A stretch of 64,000 nucleotides of DNA from the NCBI GenBank assembly GCA_018266845.1, contig JAFDZO010000006.1, forward strand, positions 1,014 through 65,013, written 5' to 3'. The translations under genes and the position numbers were made by a program. Shown here in pieces: positions 26,118 through 35,675 of the stretch. Positions within the stretch are counted from its first letter, which is position 1. Each line of letters opens with the position of its first letter. The notes under the pieces are model-generated. The model worked only from the letters and a program-made list of their open reading frames with translations. It had not been told where the DNA came from and did not search any database. Origin of the DNA: Bacteroidota bacterium (GTDB lineage Bacteria; Bacteroidota; Ignavibacteria; Tepidaquicellales; Tepidaquicellaceae).

Positions 26118-27947
26118 TTAATCCGAATTTTTAGTTTGTATGGTAATTGCAATGCCCAAATCATCCAGCTGCTGTTGTGCAACATTGCTTGGAGACTCAT
26201 CCATCAATGAAGCTGCGCTTACTGTTTTAGGAAAAGCTATTACATCTCTAATAGCATCAAGTCCGCAGAGAATTGCAACAATTCTATCGAAACCAAAGGC
26301 AACTCCTCCGTGCGGCGGCGCGCCGTATTGGAAGGCATTGAGAAGGAATCCGAATTTCTCCTGCTGTTCCTGTTCTGTCAAGCCCACTACATCAAAAACT
26401 TTTTTCTGTATATCCTGCCTGTGAATTCTAATGCTTCCGCTTGCTATTTCGTTCCCGTTTAAAACAAGGTCATAGCAGTCAGCTTTTATGCTTTGAAGAA
26501 GCTCCCCTCTTTCTTTACCTGAAAGATTTTTTGCTTCATCGAACTTATACATTTCTTCTGCTTTGGGGCTTGTAAACATATGATGTTCCGCTGCAATTTC
26601 TCCGCTTTCTTCATCATAGTGGAAGAGCGGGAAATCAGTTACCCAAAGAAATTCATACCTAGATTTATCAATTAACTTATAATCTGCTGCTATTTTATTT
26701 CTGATTGTTCCGAGTGAAGTAAGTACTTTCTTTTTCGCTCCCGATAGAATAAAAATTATTTCACCGTCTTTAGCTTCAAAAACATTTTTAATTTTTGCCT
26801 GAACTTCTTCATTTAAAAATTTTTGCAATGGGGACTGAACTGAACCATCCGAATTATACTTGATATATCCCAATCCGCCAAAGCCAAGTTTTTTTACAAA
26901 GTCAGTTAAGCCATCTATAATTTTTCTCGTAACATCAATATTATTTTCTGCAAAAGAGAATTTTACCCCGCCAACTATTCCATTTTTTTCAGCCAGCGCA
27001 TTTTTGAAAACAACAAATTCTAAATCTTTTACAATTTCAGAGATATTTACAATTTTTGATAATCCGAAAATTCTTAAATCAGGTTTATCTGAACCGTAAT
27101 TCTCTAATACAAAATCATAACTCATTTGAGGGAACGGAGTTTGTAATTCTATCCCTAAAATTTCTTTCCAGATTTCCTTAAACATAGGTTCAGTCATATT
27201 AAAAACATCCTGCTGATGAACAAAGCTCATTTCCAAATCAATCTGTGTAAACTCCGGCTGCCTGTCTGCGCGTAAATCTTCATCGCGGAAACATTTGCAA
27301 ATCTGAATATATCTATCCAGACCGGAAACCATCAAAATCTGTTTGTAAGTCTGCGGTGATTGAGGCAGCGCATAAAATTTTCCTTTATGAACTCTCGACG
27401 GAACAAGATAATCTCTTGCCCCTTCAGGTGTAGATTTCATAAGTATCGGTGTTTCAACTTCCACGAAATTTCTATCTGCATAAAAATTTCTTACAATTCT
27501 ATATACATCACTTCTAATCATTAAATTTCTTTGCAGCGAATGTCTTCTTAAATCAAGATACCTGTATTGCAAACGCAAATCCTCGGATGCTTTTACTTCA
27601 TCTTCAATCACAAACGGGGTTACGGATGCTTCATTTAAAATCTGAAATTTCTGAACATCAATTTCTATCTCTCCGGTAGGGATATTTTTGTTTTTACTTT
27701 CTCTTTCTATCACTACTCCGCCAACAGAAATAACAAATTCATTTCCTACTTTGGAAGCAACTTCATAAATATCCTTTTGCTCGGGAGCAATTTTAATTTG
27801 AGTAATTCCATATCTGTCTCTTAAATCTATAAATAAAAGCCCGCCCAAGTCGCGTTTTTTTGCAACCCATCCGTTCAATGTTACAACTTCATTTGCATTT
27901 GATAATTTTAATTCTCCGCAGGTATGTGTTCTTGTATTAAAGCTCAT
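26118..27947 (-). CDS. aspS: Aspartyl-tRNA synthetase (bacterial type)
   Basis: 609 aa, the usual length of bacterial AspRS with the GAD insertion. The N-terminal OB fold starts RTHTCGELKLSNANEVVTL, and class II motif 1 lies around R-R-H-S-L-Q-R-N. Motif 2 is FRDEDLRADRQPEFTQIDLE; motif 3 is GVAFGFDRIVAILCG with G-G-A-P-P-H-G before it. The GAD domain occupies about 290-410. It charges tRNA-Asp; whether it is non-discriminating (also charging tRNA-Asn) cannot be told by eye. It is followed by ahcY in the same direction with a 71-nt gap and no terminator. Confidence 0.97.
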   Translation of the reverse strand: MSFNTRTHTCGELKLSNANEVVTLNGWVAKKRDLGGLLFIDLRDRYGITQIKIAPEQKDIYEVASKVGNEFVISVGGVVIERESKNKNIPTGEIEIDVQKFQILNEASVTPFVIEDEVKASEDLRLQYRYLDLRRHSLQRNLMIRSDVYRIVRNFYADRNFVEVETPILMKSTPEGARDYLVPSRVHKGKFYALPQSPQTYKQILMVSGLDRYIQICKCFRDEDLRADRQPEFTQIDLEMSFVHQQDVFNMTEPMFKEIWKEILGIELQTPFPQMSYDFVLENYGSDKPDLRIFGLSKIVNISEIVKDLEFVVFKNALAEKNGIVGGVKFSFAENNIDVTRKIIDGLTDFVKKLGFGGLGYIKYNSDGSVQSPLQKFLNEEVQAKIKNVFEAKDGEIIFILSGAKKKVLTSLGTIRNKIAADYKLIDKSRYEFLWVTDFPLFHYDEESGEIAAEHHMFTSPKAEEMYKFDEAKNLSGKERGELLQSIKADCYDLVLNGNEIASGSIRIHRQDIQKKVFDVVGLTEQEQQEKFGFLLNAFQYGAPPHGGVAFGFDRIVAILCGLDAIRDVIAFPKTVSAASLMDESPSNVAQQQLDDLGIAITIQTKNSD

Positions 27948-27948
27948 A

Positions 27949-27988
27949 AAAAAAATAAAAAAGACCTGTCGGGCAAACCCGGCAGGTC
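27949..27988 (-). terminator. Terminator of the hybrid histidine kinase gene
   Basis: GACCTGTCGGG (27963-27973) pairs with CCCGGCAGGTC (27978-27988) through one G-U pair with a 4-nt loop, followed on the minus strand by a long U tract. It separates the kinase from aspS. Confidence 0.9.
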
Positions 27989-28019
27989 AGTAGTTTTTGG
28001 AATAACTCAATTTAATAAA

Positions 28020-30209
28020 TTATACTAACTTTTTATACTCACTAATTGTTCTCTGGTAAATATAATCAAGCTTCTCCAAATCGCTTCCTATTTCCATCAA
28101 GTCTCCTTTTCTGCACTTTGCCTCAATGCTTTTGCTCATTTCCTGAATCATCTTTGCCCCCATATTGATGCTTGAACCTTTCAAGTTGTGAAGCGCGAGA
28201 ATCATGCCATGAACATTATTTTCTTTCCAGCATTTTTTTATTTCACCGAGTATCACCGGAGTTTGCTCCGAATACAAGCTGACTACATCTTTTATGAATG
28301 AAGCGCTATCTATGCCGGTAATTTTTTTAAGATTTTCGACAGTCTCAAAATCAATCAAATCCTGATTATCATAAGCAATTCTTCCGGTAATTTTTGTAAT
28401 AGGATTGCTTCCCCATTTTTCGAGCATTGATTTCAACTCTTCAGATAAAATCGGCTTACTAATAAAATCATCCATACCTGCATAGAGGCATTTTTCCATA
28501 TCGCCCTGCGTGGCATTAGCAGTCATTGCAATAATTTTCGGTCTTTCGGCAGGAAGCCACTTTTCCAAAATTCTTCCCGTTGTTTGAATTCCGTCAAGCT
28601 CTGGCATTTGAACATCCATCAACACAACATCATAATGCTGACGTTCAAGGCACTCAAGCACTTCCGTTCCGTCCCCTGCAACATCTGCGCTGTAACCCAT
28701 TTGAGAAAGAATCCTCAAAGCAATTTTTTGATTGATAATATTATCTTCCGCTATAAGAATTTTTAGAGGCAGCTTATCGGATAGTTTCTTTTCCGCAGCC
28801 TCTGTCTTCCTGAAAACACTTTTATCTTTTAAGTTCAAAAGTTTCAGAAGGTCAAAAAGCTCTTCCTGATTGACAGGTTTGGAAATAGCCGCTGTAAATA
28901 ACTCCGGTATCATTACATCTTCTTCAAGCTTTCCTGTAAGCATAATTACAGGAAAATCCGCACCCTTTATTTTTCTTATCTCTTTAATAAGTTCTCCATT
29001 ATATTTTTCATTTAGAGCCAGGTCAAGCAGGACTGTATCAAACTTGAAATTCTTCAGCCAGTCAATGGCTTCATATCCGCTCGGAGTTGTTTTGGGTTTC
29101 ATCCCCCACATCTGCGTTTGAAGAGATAAAATCTGCCTGAGCACTCTATTCTCATCAATTATTAAAAGTGTCTTTTCCTTCAGCTCAGGTATATCAGATT
29201 TCAAGTACTCTTTCTCTTCTTTTACATCCGACATTTTTACTTTAATTGTGAAGTAAAAAGTGGCACCGGCACCTTCTTTGCTCTCAAACCAGATTTTTCC
29301 ACCCATCATATCAACAAGTTTTTTGCATATTGCAAGACCAAGCCCTGCGCCGCCGTATTTTCTTGTTAAGGAAGAATCTACCTGAGAAAATTCTCTAAAT
29401 ATTTTTTCACTGTCCTCAGTATTAATTCCTATGCCTGTATCTTTAATGGAAAACTCAAGCTCAATATCATTTCCGGGCTTATCCAGTTTTACGACAGAAA
29501 GGAAAACTTCTCCTCTATCAGTAAACTTTATAGAGTTATTTAGGATATTTACAATTATCTGCCTCAATCTTGTAATATCGCCGAAGATATTTTCAGGGAC
29601 TTGGGGGTCAACATAGTAGATTACTTCAAGACCTTTAAAAAAAGCTCCGCCGGAAATCAAGCCGATTGCATCATCAATACAATTGCGAAGCGAAAACGGC
29701 TGGTATTCCAAAGCAATTTTTCCCGAATCAATTTCCGTATAGTCAAGAATATCATTTATTAGAGTAAGCAATCTGTCCCCGCTTGAGCGGATTGTTTCAA
29801 CATATTCCTTTTGCTCCGGCGTAAGATTTGTATCCGTCAAAAGCCCGGACATGCCGATTATGGCATTCATCGGAGTTCTAATTTCATGGCTTATGACAGA
29901 AAGAAACTCTGATTTAGCATTTACGGCTGCCGCAAGCGCTTCCTTAGTTTCTTCAAGCCGGCTGATTAAAGATTTCTTTTCTTCTTTAGCAAAATCGCTA
30001 AAATCCTGCTTATTTGTAATTCGCGCATCGTCCAGACTAATCCTGCTGAACTGCTCATAAGGTTTATTGATTCTATTTGAAAGTTCTGACATTTTTTGTT
30101 CTTCTTTTGGTAAATCACTTTTCGTTAAATCGGAATCGGGCGTACTTATCCTTTCGCTTCCTTCCCCTAGTTTTTTTATTCTATTTTCTTCTGTATTTTT
30201 CAAGCGCAA
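28020..30209 (-). CDS. Sensorless hybrid histidine kinase (HisKA-HATPase-REC-REC-HPt)
   Basis: 729 aa. An N-terminal charged, partly coiled-coil region (1-100) replaces any recognisable sensor, and there are no membrane segments. HisKA has H108 in [13 protein letters not shown]. The HATPase has [10 protein letters not shown] (N box), IKDTGIGI and [12 protein letters not shown]1 (about 345-460) keeps the Asp in VLLDLAL but is degenerate around the acidic pocket. REC2 (about 485-605) is canonical: [27 protein letters not shown]-terminal HPt has [13 protein letters not shown]. This is the BarA/ArcB-type phosphorelay layout, cytoplasmic here. The start (TTG 30209) is weakly supported; ATG at residue 40 is an alternative. 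A separate HPt gene lies just upstream. Confidence 0.88.
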   Translation of the reverse strand: MRLKNTEENRIKKLGEGSERISTPDSDLTKSDLPKEEQKMSELSNRINKPYEQFSRISLDDARITNKQDFSDFAKEEKKSLISRLEETKEALAAAVNAKSEFLSVISHEIRTPMNAIIGMSGLLTDTNLTPEQKEYVETIRSSGDRLLTLINDILDYTEIDSGKIALEYQPFSLRNCIDDAIGLISGGAFFKGLEVIYYVDPQVPENIFGDITRLRQIIVNILNNSIKFTDRGEVFLSVVKLDKPGNDIELEFSIKDTGIGINTEDSEKIFREFSQVDSSLTRKYGGAGLGLAICKKLVDMMGGKIWFESKEGAGATFYFTIKVKMSDVKEEKEYLKSDIPELKEKTLLIIDENRVLRQILSLQTQMWGMKPKTTPSGYEAIDWLKNFKFDTVLLDLALNEKYNGELIKEIRKIKGADFPVIMLTGKLEEDVMIPELFTAAISKPVNQEELFDLLKLLNLKDKSVFRKTEAAEKKLSDKLPLKILIAEDNIINQKIALRILSQMGYSADVAGDGTEVLECLERQHYDVVLMDVQMPELDGIQTTGRILEKWLPAERPKIIAMTANATQGDMEKCLYAGMDDFISKPILSEELKSMLEKWGSNPITKITGRIAYDNQDLIDFETVENLKKITGIDSASFIKDVVSLYSEQTPVILGEIKKCWKENNVHGMILALHNLKGSSINMGAKMIQEMSKSIEAKCRKGDLMEIGSDLEKLDYIYQRTISEYKKLV

Positions 30210-30372
30210 ATTAACCCATAATCGTAGTCAACTTACTTCTTTTTTCTTTAAAAAGAATACACTAATACTACTATAACCAACTCCAAATTCTCAAAAATTC
30301 GCTTTTTTTGAAGATTAGTAAGCATTTTTTTTGTTACACATGCTTATTAAATAAGAAAAACTGTGCCAAAAT

Positions 30373-30405
30373 AAAAAAGCCGGACAACTTTCGTTATCCG
30401 GCTTT
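30373..30405 (-). terminator. Terminator of the HPt gene
   Basis: AAAGCCGGA (30376-30384) pairs with TCCGGCTTT (30397-30405), with U residues on the minus strand. It lies 28 nt after the HPt stop and shows that the HPt and hybrid kinase are separate units. Confidence 0.88.
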
Positions 30406-30432
30406 GGGAGAATATCAAAATAAAGAGAAATT

Positions 30433-30774
30433 TTAGGAAATGATTTTTCTCAATTCCTCAACAGAATCTTCATATAATTTTTGAAGTTCAGCCATAGAGC
30501 TGTCCTTTTCGCTGTCATCGGCAAAGGAAGGGGTTTTTTCAAGCTTAAAACAGAACTCTCCAAGCGCCTGAGCGCCTATGCTGAGGCTTGAGCCTTTCAG
30601 CTTGTGAGCGGACTTATTCATCGCTGCTATATCGCCCGAAGCAGCGTGATTTTTAATGTCATCAAGAGTATTAACTGAATCTGTGATAAACAGGTTAATG
30701 ATTTCTTTTAAAAATTCCCCCTCTTCATCCATCATTCGTAATTCATCCAGCGCGTTATTATTAATTAATTCCAT
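30433..30774 (-). CDS. Stand-alone HPt phosphotransfer protein
   Basis: 113 aa, a single four-helix HPt domain. The phosphorylatable His is in KSAHKLKGSSLSIGA (about residue 57), with the usual L-x-G-S-S. It would carry phosphate between a REC domain and another REC. It is encoded directly upstream of the hybrid kinase but ends in its own terminator. Since that kinase already has a built-in HPt, this protein may serve as a shuttle for other regulators, for example the dual-receiver PP2C phosphatase at 3862; that link is speculation. Confidence 0.88.
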   Translation of the reverse strand: MELINNNALDELRMMDEEGEFLKEIINLFITDSVNTLDDIKNHAASGDIAAMNKSAHKLKGSSLSIGAQALGEFCFKLEKTPSFADDSEKDSSMAELQKLYEDSVEELRKIIS

Positions 30775-30847
30775 TATTACTTTATGCTTTTTAATACATT
30801 AATTAAATGCCATAACTACATTTTTATCAAGGTAGTTACGGTTTGGA

Positions 30848-31993
30848 TTATAAAGTTCCTCTTAGCTCCTGCTCTCTTTCTATTGATTCAAATAAGGCTT
30901 TGAAGTTACCCTTACCAAAACTGCGCGCGCCTTTTCTTTGAATGATTTCGTAAAACAATGTCGGTCTGTCTTCTACAGGTTTTGTGAAAATCTGAAGAAG
31001 GTATCCGTCATCATCTCTATCTACCAATATTCCAAGCCTCTCAAGCTCATATATCGGCTCATCAATTTTGCCTACTCTGTTTTCTAATTCCTGATAATAG
31101 GTAGTAGGAACTCTCAAAAACTGAACTCCCCTTTTCTGAAGCTCTGTAACTGTTTCCAATATATCGCCCGTAATAAGCGCAATATGCTGAGCACCCGGAC
31201 CTCTATAAAAGTCTAAATACTCCTCAATCTGAGACTTCTTTTTTCCCTGCGCAGGCTCATTGATAGGAAATTTTATCTTTCCTGAACCGTTTTGCATTAC
31301 CTTGCTCATCAAAGCAGTATATTCGGTTGAAATGTCTTTATCATCAAAGGAGATTAGCTGCTTAAAGCCCATCACATTAGCATAAAAATTCATCCATACA
31401 TTCATTTTACCAAGCTCGACGTTGCCTACTATGTGGTCAACAGCTTTTAATCCCGTATCTGTAATTCCTTTTACCGCTCTTTCGCCTGCATCAACAAATG
31501 AAGGCATAAATAAGCCGTTGTAGTTTTTCCTTTCTATAAAAGTGTGAATCGTATCACCATAAATTTTAATAGCGGACTTAATAATATATCCGTTTTCGTC
31601 TTCTATCTTAACCGGCTCAAGGTGAGGCACAGCCCCTCTTTTCACCGTTTCATTAAATGCGCTTGCCGCATCATCAACTTCAAATGCAATATCTCTTACT
31701 CCGTCTCCATGTTTTTTTACATGTTCAGAAATTTCATGGTCAGGGTCAAACGCAGTTGAAAGCACGAGTCTTATCTTACCCTGCTCAAGCAAGTAAGAAG
31801 TTACCTGCTTATCTCCGGTTTCAAGCCCTCTGTAACCGGTCAGCTTAAATCCAAACGCATACTGATAATAAAAAGCGGACTGCTTTGCATTGCCGACGTA
31901 AAATTCAATGTAGTCAATTCTTTTTAACGGGAGAAAATCAACTGCTTCTGCTCCGTTTGAAGATGCTACTTCATTTTCTAATGCTGTTTCCAT
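30848..31993 (-). CDS. hppD: 4-hydroxyphenylpyruvate dioxygenase
   Basis: 381 aa, typical length. It converts 4-hydroxyphenylpyruvate to homogentisate with Fe(II) and O2 in tyrosine catabolism. Two VOC domains are visible: N-terminal IDYIEFYVGNAKQSAFYYQY and C-terminal KAVDHIVGNVELGKMNVWMN. The 2-His-1-carboxylate iron site is H187, H270 (PGAQHIALIT) and E349 (LFYEIIQRKGARSFGKGNFK, whose Gly/Phe/Asn tail closes the active site). It implies aerobic aromatic amino acid catabolism, though the other genes of the pathway are not in the window. It appears monocistronic; the downstream HPt is 73 nt away without a terminator. Confidence 0.97.
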   Translation of the reverse strand: METALENEVASSNGAEAVDFLPLKRIDYIEFYVGNAKQSAFYYQYAFGFKLTGYRGLETGDKQVTSYLLEQGKIRLVLSTAFDPDHEISEHVKKHGDGVRDIAFEVDDAASAFNETVKRGAVPHLEPVKIEDENGYIIKSAIKIYGDTIHTFIERKNYNGLFMPSFVDAGERAVKGITDTGLKAVDHIVGNVELGKMNVWMNFYANVMGFKQLISFDDKDISTEYTALMSKVMQNGSGKIKFPINEPAQGKKKSQIEEYLDFYRGPGAQHIALITGDILETVTELQKRGVQFLRVPTTYYQELENRVGKIDEPIYELERLGILVDRDDDGYLLQIFTKPVEDRPTLFYEIIQRKGARSFGKGNFKALFESIEREQELRGTL

Positions 31994-32088
31994 AAAATTG
32001 TTTTTTCTAATTTTTCGGAAAATAATGTTAATATTTTCGTTTTGAAAGTCGTATTTTTATCGCATTTTTTAGAAACTAAGCCGAGATT

Positions 32089-32321
32089 TCAATAACTGAT
32101 TATTTTGATTTCTTATGATTTCAATGATAGCAACAAGAAAGTAACATATTTTTCAAGTATTATGTAGAAAGTAGAATGTATAAAGTAACATTATTGTAAC
32201 ATTTTCAATCACTGATTACTTTGATTTCTTATGATTTCAACGATAGCAACAAGAAAGTAACATATTTTCAAGTATTATGTAGAAAGTAGAATCTATAAAG
32301 TAACATTATTGTAACATTTTT
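32089..32321. repeat. Tandem duplication of about 116 bp, two units
   Basis: Units 32090-32205 and 32206-32321 are near-identical, differing by a handful of substitutions and one T deletion. Each contains TGATTTCTTATGATTTCAA and GTAACATTATTGTAACATTT. It lies upstream of the dioxygenase gene (start 31993) and downstream of the next cargo gene. No coding frame spans it. It may be a duplicated leader or regulatory segment, or simple slippage. Confidence 0.85.
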
Positions 32322-32329
32322 CTCAGAGT

Positions 32330-32409
32330 CGCTATTTAGCAATTACGCTATTTCTCTATTTTGCCATTACACTATTTCGCTATTTCGCTATCTCGCTATT
32401 TCACTATTT
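32330..32409. repeat. Degenerate octamer repeat (CGCTATTT)n
   Basis: About nine tandem or interrupted copies of CGCTATTT with variants (CTCTATTT, CACTATTT, CGCTATCT). The units are too short and lack spacers, so this is not a CRISPR array. From 32410 to the terminator at 32484 I see nothing further. Confidence 0.75.
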
Positions 32410-32483
32410 GAATGCTGTTTCATTTTCTTTCCTGAAACCTTGCTCAAAAAATTACACATTCTGCATTTTACCTCTAAAGAAAC

Positions 32484-32530
32484 AAAAAAAAAAATCCCTG
32501 TTCAAAAATAATAAATATTTCAAACAGGGA
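32484..32530 (-). terminator. Terminator of the HYDIN/FG-GAP cargo gene
   Basis: TCCCTGTT (32495-32502) pairs with AACAGGGA (32523-32530) around an AT-rich extension, followed by a U tract of about eleven on the minus strand. Confidence 0.85.
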
Positions 32531-32564
32531 AAACTATTTTTTACCTATTAGTACTAATAGGCAA

Positions 32565-35552
32565 TTATTTTACTAATATCATTTTTTTCGTCTCAACAAA
32601 ATTTCCGGCTTCTATCTTATAGAAGTATGTTCCGCTCGAAAGATTTACTCCGCTAAACTCTGCTTCATATGTTCCTGCCGAAAGTTTCTCATTCACCAAT
32701 TGCGAAACCTCTCTGCCGGATACATCAAATATTACCAGCTTTACAAATCCTTCTTTCGGAATTGCAAATCTTATCTTTGTCTGCGGGTTAAACGGATTCG
32801 GATAATTTTGCTCAAGGCTATACTTAGCTTCAACAGTTGACAAGTTGAGAATTCCTCCTGTCGTATAAGAGCCGCCCGAAAAGCACTTTATTCTTCCGTC
32901 TCGGCAGCCTGCAACAACTTCATTGCCGTTTGATACACTGCTTGGTTCTCTATTAATATTATCAAGCCGTCCGACTTTCTCACATGCAAAATCGGTGTTT
33001 CCGTTTCCAAATGAATATGTAAATTTAATTGCACCTGTATTTCCATTCAGAATGTAGAAATTGTTTCCAAGAGTTCCGCAGGCAACTGCATTATCATTTA
33101 ATAAACCCGGACCTGTCGGTCCGATAATATCCACGCCCATAACATAACTTGCATCAACAGGTTGATTCCAAAGCGGCAGTCCATCCCTTGGGTTCATCTT
33201 TACTACCTGTTTTGCTCCGTTAAATGTCATCATTTCTCCAATCCCGAAACCTAAGCCCGGATAGCTTCCGTTAGAATATTTTACTATTCCGTTTATACTC
33301 GTACCAAAATTTTGACTATAAATTACCTGTCCGGTTACTGCATTAAGAACGGTAATAGCAGATGTGAAACCGGAGAATACCGCTATATCGCTTACTGTAT
33401 CAGCATTGATACTTGGTATTACTGACATTCCCCAAATTACTGCAGACGAAGGATATGTCCATTGCTGCGTGCCTGTATTATTAAAGCCGATAATCTGATA
33501 AGGACCTCCGCTTTCACCCATGCCTACTGCAAAGCCCTGACTGGTAGAAACTAAATCATAAGAAAAAGTATTTGCCATACCCATCGTAAGAAGCGGAACA
33601 CCTGTAAGTCCGTTAAGAATGTAAATCATTTTTCTTCCCGGAGGATTTCCGCCTGTTCCGTTTGCATCCATTAATACATCCAGCACTCCGTCGCCGTTAT
33701 AATCTTTATCAACCTTAATAACATTAACATCTCCGTCACTGAATGTAACTGAATCTCCAAACTCCCAAATTTTCTTTCCTGTTCTTCCGGAAATTGTATA
33801 AACCTCTTCATTCCCTCCTGCGCATCCGATTACAATATCCTGAATGCCGTCGCCGTCAATATCAGTTCTTACCTGCATTGCCTGCTCATAAGGAACCGAG
33901 CCGGCATTGTTATTATTATATCCTGTATTGAATGTCCATAATACATCGGAAGTTACAGATGAGCCTCCGTTGAAACATGATACGAAGTAATTTTGTGAAG
34001 CAACTAACACATCATTTATTCCGTCTGCGTTCACATCATTAATCTGCTTTATTGAAACCGGCTTAAAGTCGTCAAAACCCGTTGACGGATTATCGGGTAC
34101 AGTTCCCTCCCATAAAATTTCACCTATGCTTCCTAATGAATTTGAAGCTGTACCTGAAACGCGGAGTCTTTGAACTGCGCCGTTAACTGCATTGGAATTG
34201 ATTGTTAAAGAATCGGAATAACTTGTAACGCTTGTAGGATTAAACCACACTCTTAGCTGTCTGGTCTTTTGAGTGTCAATCACAATCGGGAACGTAACAC
34301 CAACTGTATCCAGCCTGAATCTTTGACCTGCAAAAGATGCCGAAGTGATATTAAGAACCTGACTTCCTGTATTAGTAATATTAAACAAGTAACCCGATGT
34401 ACATCCGGTTCTTCTTGTTCCATAACTATATGTCGAAGCGCTGAGCGTCAAATATGCTCCGCTGTAAACACCTTTTCCTGTAAGTTTAATCTGCTTGTTG
34501 GGCGTGCCTCCATCGTTAGAAGCAATAGATAAAACTCCTGAAGTAGTATCGTAAACTGTCGGCGTAAAAGTTACGGTATAATTTTTCTGCTGCCCCGCAG
34601 CGATTGAATCCGGCGTTGTGAGATTTATAGTGTAGCGCGGATTCGATATTGAATATGAGTTTAATTTTAATGTGGCAGTACCTGTATTCTGAATTGTTAG
34701 CTGCTGAGGATTTGGAGTATTTAAAATTGTATTGCCGAAATTAATAGTTGAAGGGGCAGTTATGATAGGATTTCCTCCCCCGCTAATCGAATACTTGTAA
34801 AGCGTGGAGTATGAACTTGCTGTATTGCCTATTCTTTGAGCCAGCAAGTATAAGTTCTGCCCGTCCCAGTACATTCCTCTCGGGTCATCGTCTCCGTCAG
34901 GGTCAGGACCGGGGAATGAAAAGATAGTATCGCCTACTGCCTTCCTGAACGCAAATATTCTTTCCGGCTCGCCGTTGAACGCATCATTCACATAAAAAAT
35001 TGTATCACCTTTAAAAGCAATTCCCTGTGCCTGCTTACATCTTAAAGGAATTGAATCTACCTTTAGCTTCGTTGTGAGATTGAAAGCATAAGCCCATGTA
35101 AAAGGATAGGAAGTTGCTTCAGGATAATAAACCGTGCACCAGATGTTTCCGCCGTTGATTGCCAATCCGCCTATACCCTGTGAGTAAGTGCCAGTGTATA
35201 TGCTGTCAACTATTACGCCCGCTGTATTTATTTTATACAAACGCGCTCCTGATGTTCTCAAGTCTTCCGCTATCCAAAAACCTGTTCCGTCCCAAGCCAT
35301 TCCGTGATTGAAATTTTTGGGAGAAACCAAGCTATCCAATATCACACCTGTCTTTGTAATTTTGTAAATCTTTGCAGGTATCGAGGGGAGATTGTCATAA
35401 TCTGAACCAACCCACAGTGTATCGTTCTTAGCCGTAATGCCCCATAAAAAATTATATGAACCGTAATTGGGGAAAGGATAAGAGTTCACTAATGTCTGGC
35501 TGAAAATTTTAGAGGAGAAGAGAATTAAAAAAAGAAGAAGTAACTTTTTCAT
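32565..35552 (-). CDS. T9SS type A cargo with HYDIN-like and FG-GAP domains
   Basis: 995 aa with a signal peptide (MKKLLLLFLILFSSKIFSQ). Residues about 25-265 look like a propeller (repeated W-x-G and G-I-A-F-K-G-D). About 270-470 are two ASPM-SPD2-HYDIN/choice-of-anchor-D type Ig domains: INFGNTILNTPNPQQLTIQN with S-N-D-G-G-T-P-N, and a second ending R-L-R-V-S-G-T-A-S-N. About 490-880 has FG-GAP-like loops (VKIDKDYNGDGVLDV-type; DIDGDGIQDIVIG). The sorting domain starts NYPNPFNPQTKIRFAI (about 919) and ends K-K-M-I-L-V-K. Secreted or cell-surface; the ligand is unknown. Monocistronic with its own terminator. Confidence 0.8.
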   Translation of the reverse strand: MKKLLLLFLILFSSKIFSQTLVNSYPFPNYGSYNFLWGITAKNDTLWVGSDYDNLPSIPAKIYKITKTGVILDSLVSPKNFNHGMAWDGTGFWIAEDLRTSGARLYKINTAGVIVDSIYTGTYSQGIGGLAINGGNIWCTVYYPEATSYPFTWAYAFNLTTKLKVDSIPLRCKQAQGIAFKGDTIFYVNDAFNGEPERIFAFRKAVGDTIFSFPGPDPDGDDDPRGMYWDGQNLYLLAQRIGNTASSYSTLYKYSISGGGNPIITAPSTINFGNTILNTPNPQQLTIQNTGTATLKLNSYSISNPRYTINLTTPDSIAAGQQKNYTVTFTPTVYDTTSGVLSIASNDGGTPNKQIKLTGKGVYSGAYLTLSASTYSYGTRRTGCTSGYLFNITNTGSQVLNITSASFAGQRFRLDTVGVTFPIVIDTQKTRQLRVWFNPTSVTSYSDSLTINSNAVNGAVQRLRVSGTASNSLGSIGEILWEGTVPDNPSTGFDDFKPVSIKQINDVNADGINDVLVASQNYFVSCFNGGSSVTSDVLWTFNTGYNNNNAGSVPYEQAMQVRTDIDGDGIQDIVIGCAGGNEEVYTISGRTGKKIWEFGDSVTFSDGDVNVIKVDKDYNGDGVLDVLMDANGTGGNPPGRKMIYILNGLTGVPLLTMGMANTFSYDLVSTSQGFAVGMGESGGPYQIIGFNNTGTQQWTYPSSAVIWGMSVIPSINADTVSDIAVFSGFTSAITVLNAVTGQVIYSQNFGTSINGIVKYSNGSYPGLGFGIGEMMTFNGAKQVVKMNPRDGLPLWNQPVDASYVMGVDIIGPTGPGLLNDNAVACGTLGNNFYILNGNTGAIKFTYSFGNGNTDFACEKVGRLDNINREPSSVSNGNEVVAGCRDGRIKCFSGGSYTTGGILNLSTVEAKYSLEQNYPNPFNPQTKIRFAIPKEGFVKLVIFDVSGREVSQLVNEKLSAGTYEAEFSGVNLSSGTYFYKIEAGNFVETKKMILVK

Positions 35553-35617
35553 TTAAATTAATTGATTGTCCTTTAAATTACCTTAATTAATTTTGTTTTA
35601 AAAGCAAAAAAGCAGGC

Positions 35618-35652
35618 AAAAAAAAGCCCGCTCCAGCAAAGGCAGCAGGCTT
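35618..35652 (-). terminator. Terminator of the first metallopeptidase gene
   Basis: AAGCC-GCT (35624-35632) pairs with AGC-GGCTT (35644-35652) with one internal mismatch, followed by a U tract on the minus strand, 24 nt after the stop at 35676. Confidence 0.8.
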
Positions 35653-35675
35653 AAAATTTTAATATATGCCGAATT

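Noticed and set aside
32330-32409. Possible CRISPR array
   Set aside because: Units are 8 bp and contiguous, without unique spacers, and no cas genes are present.
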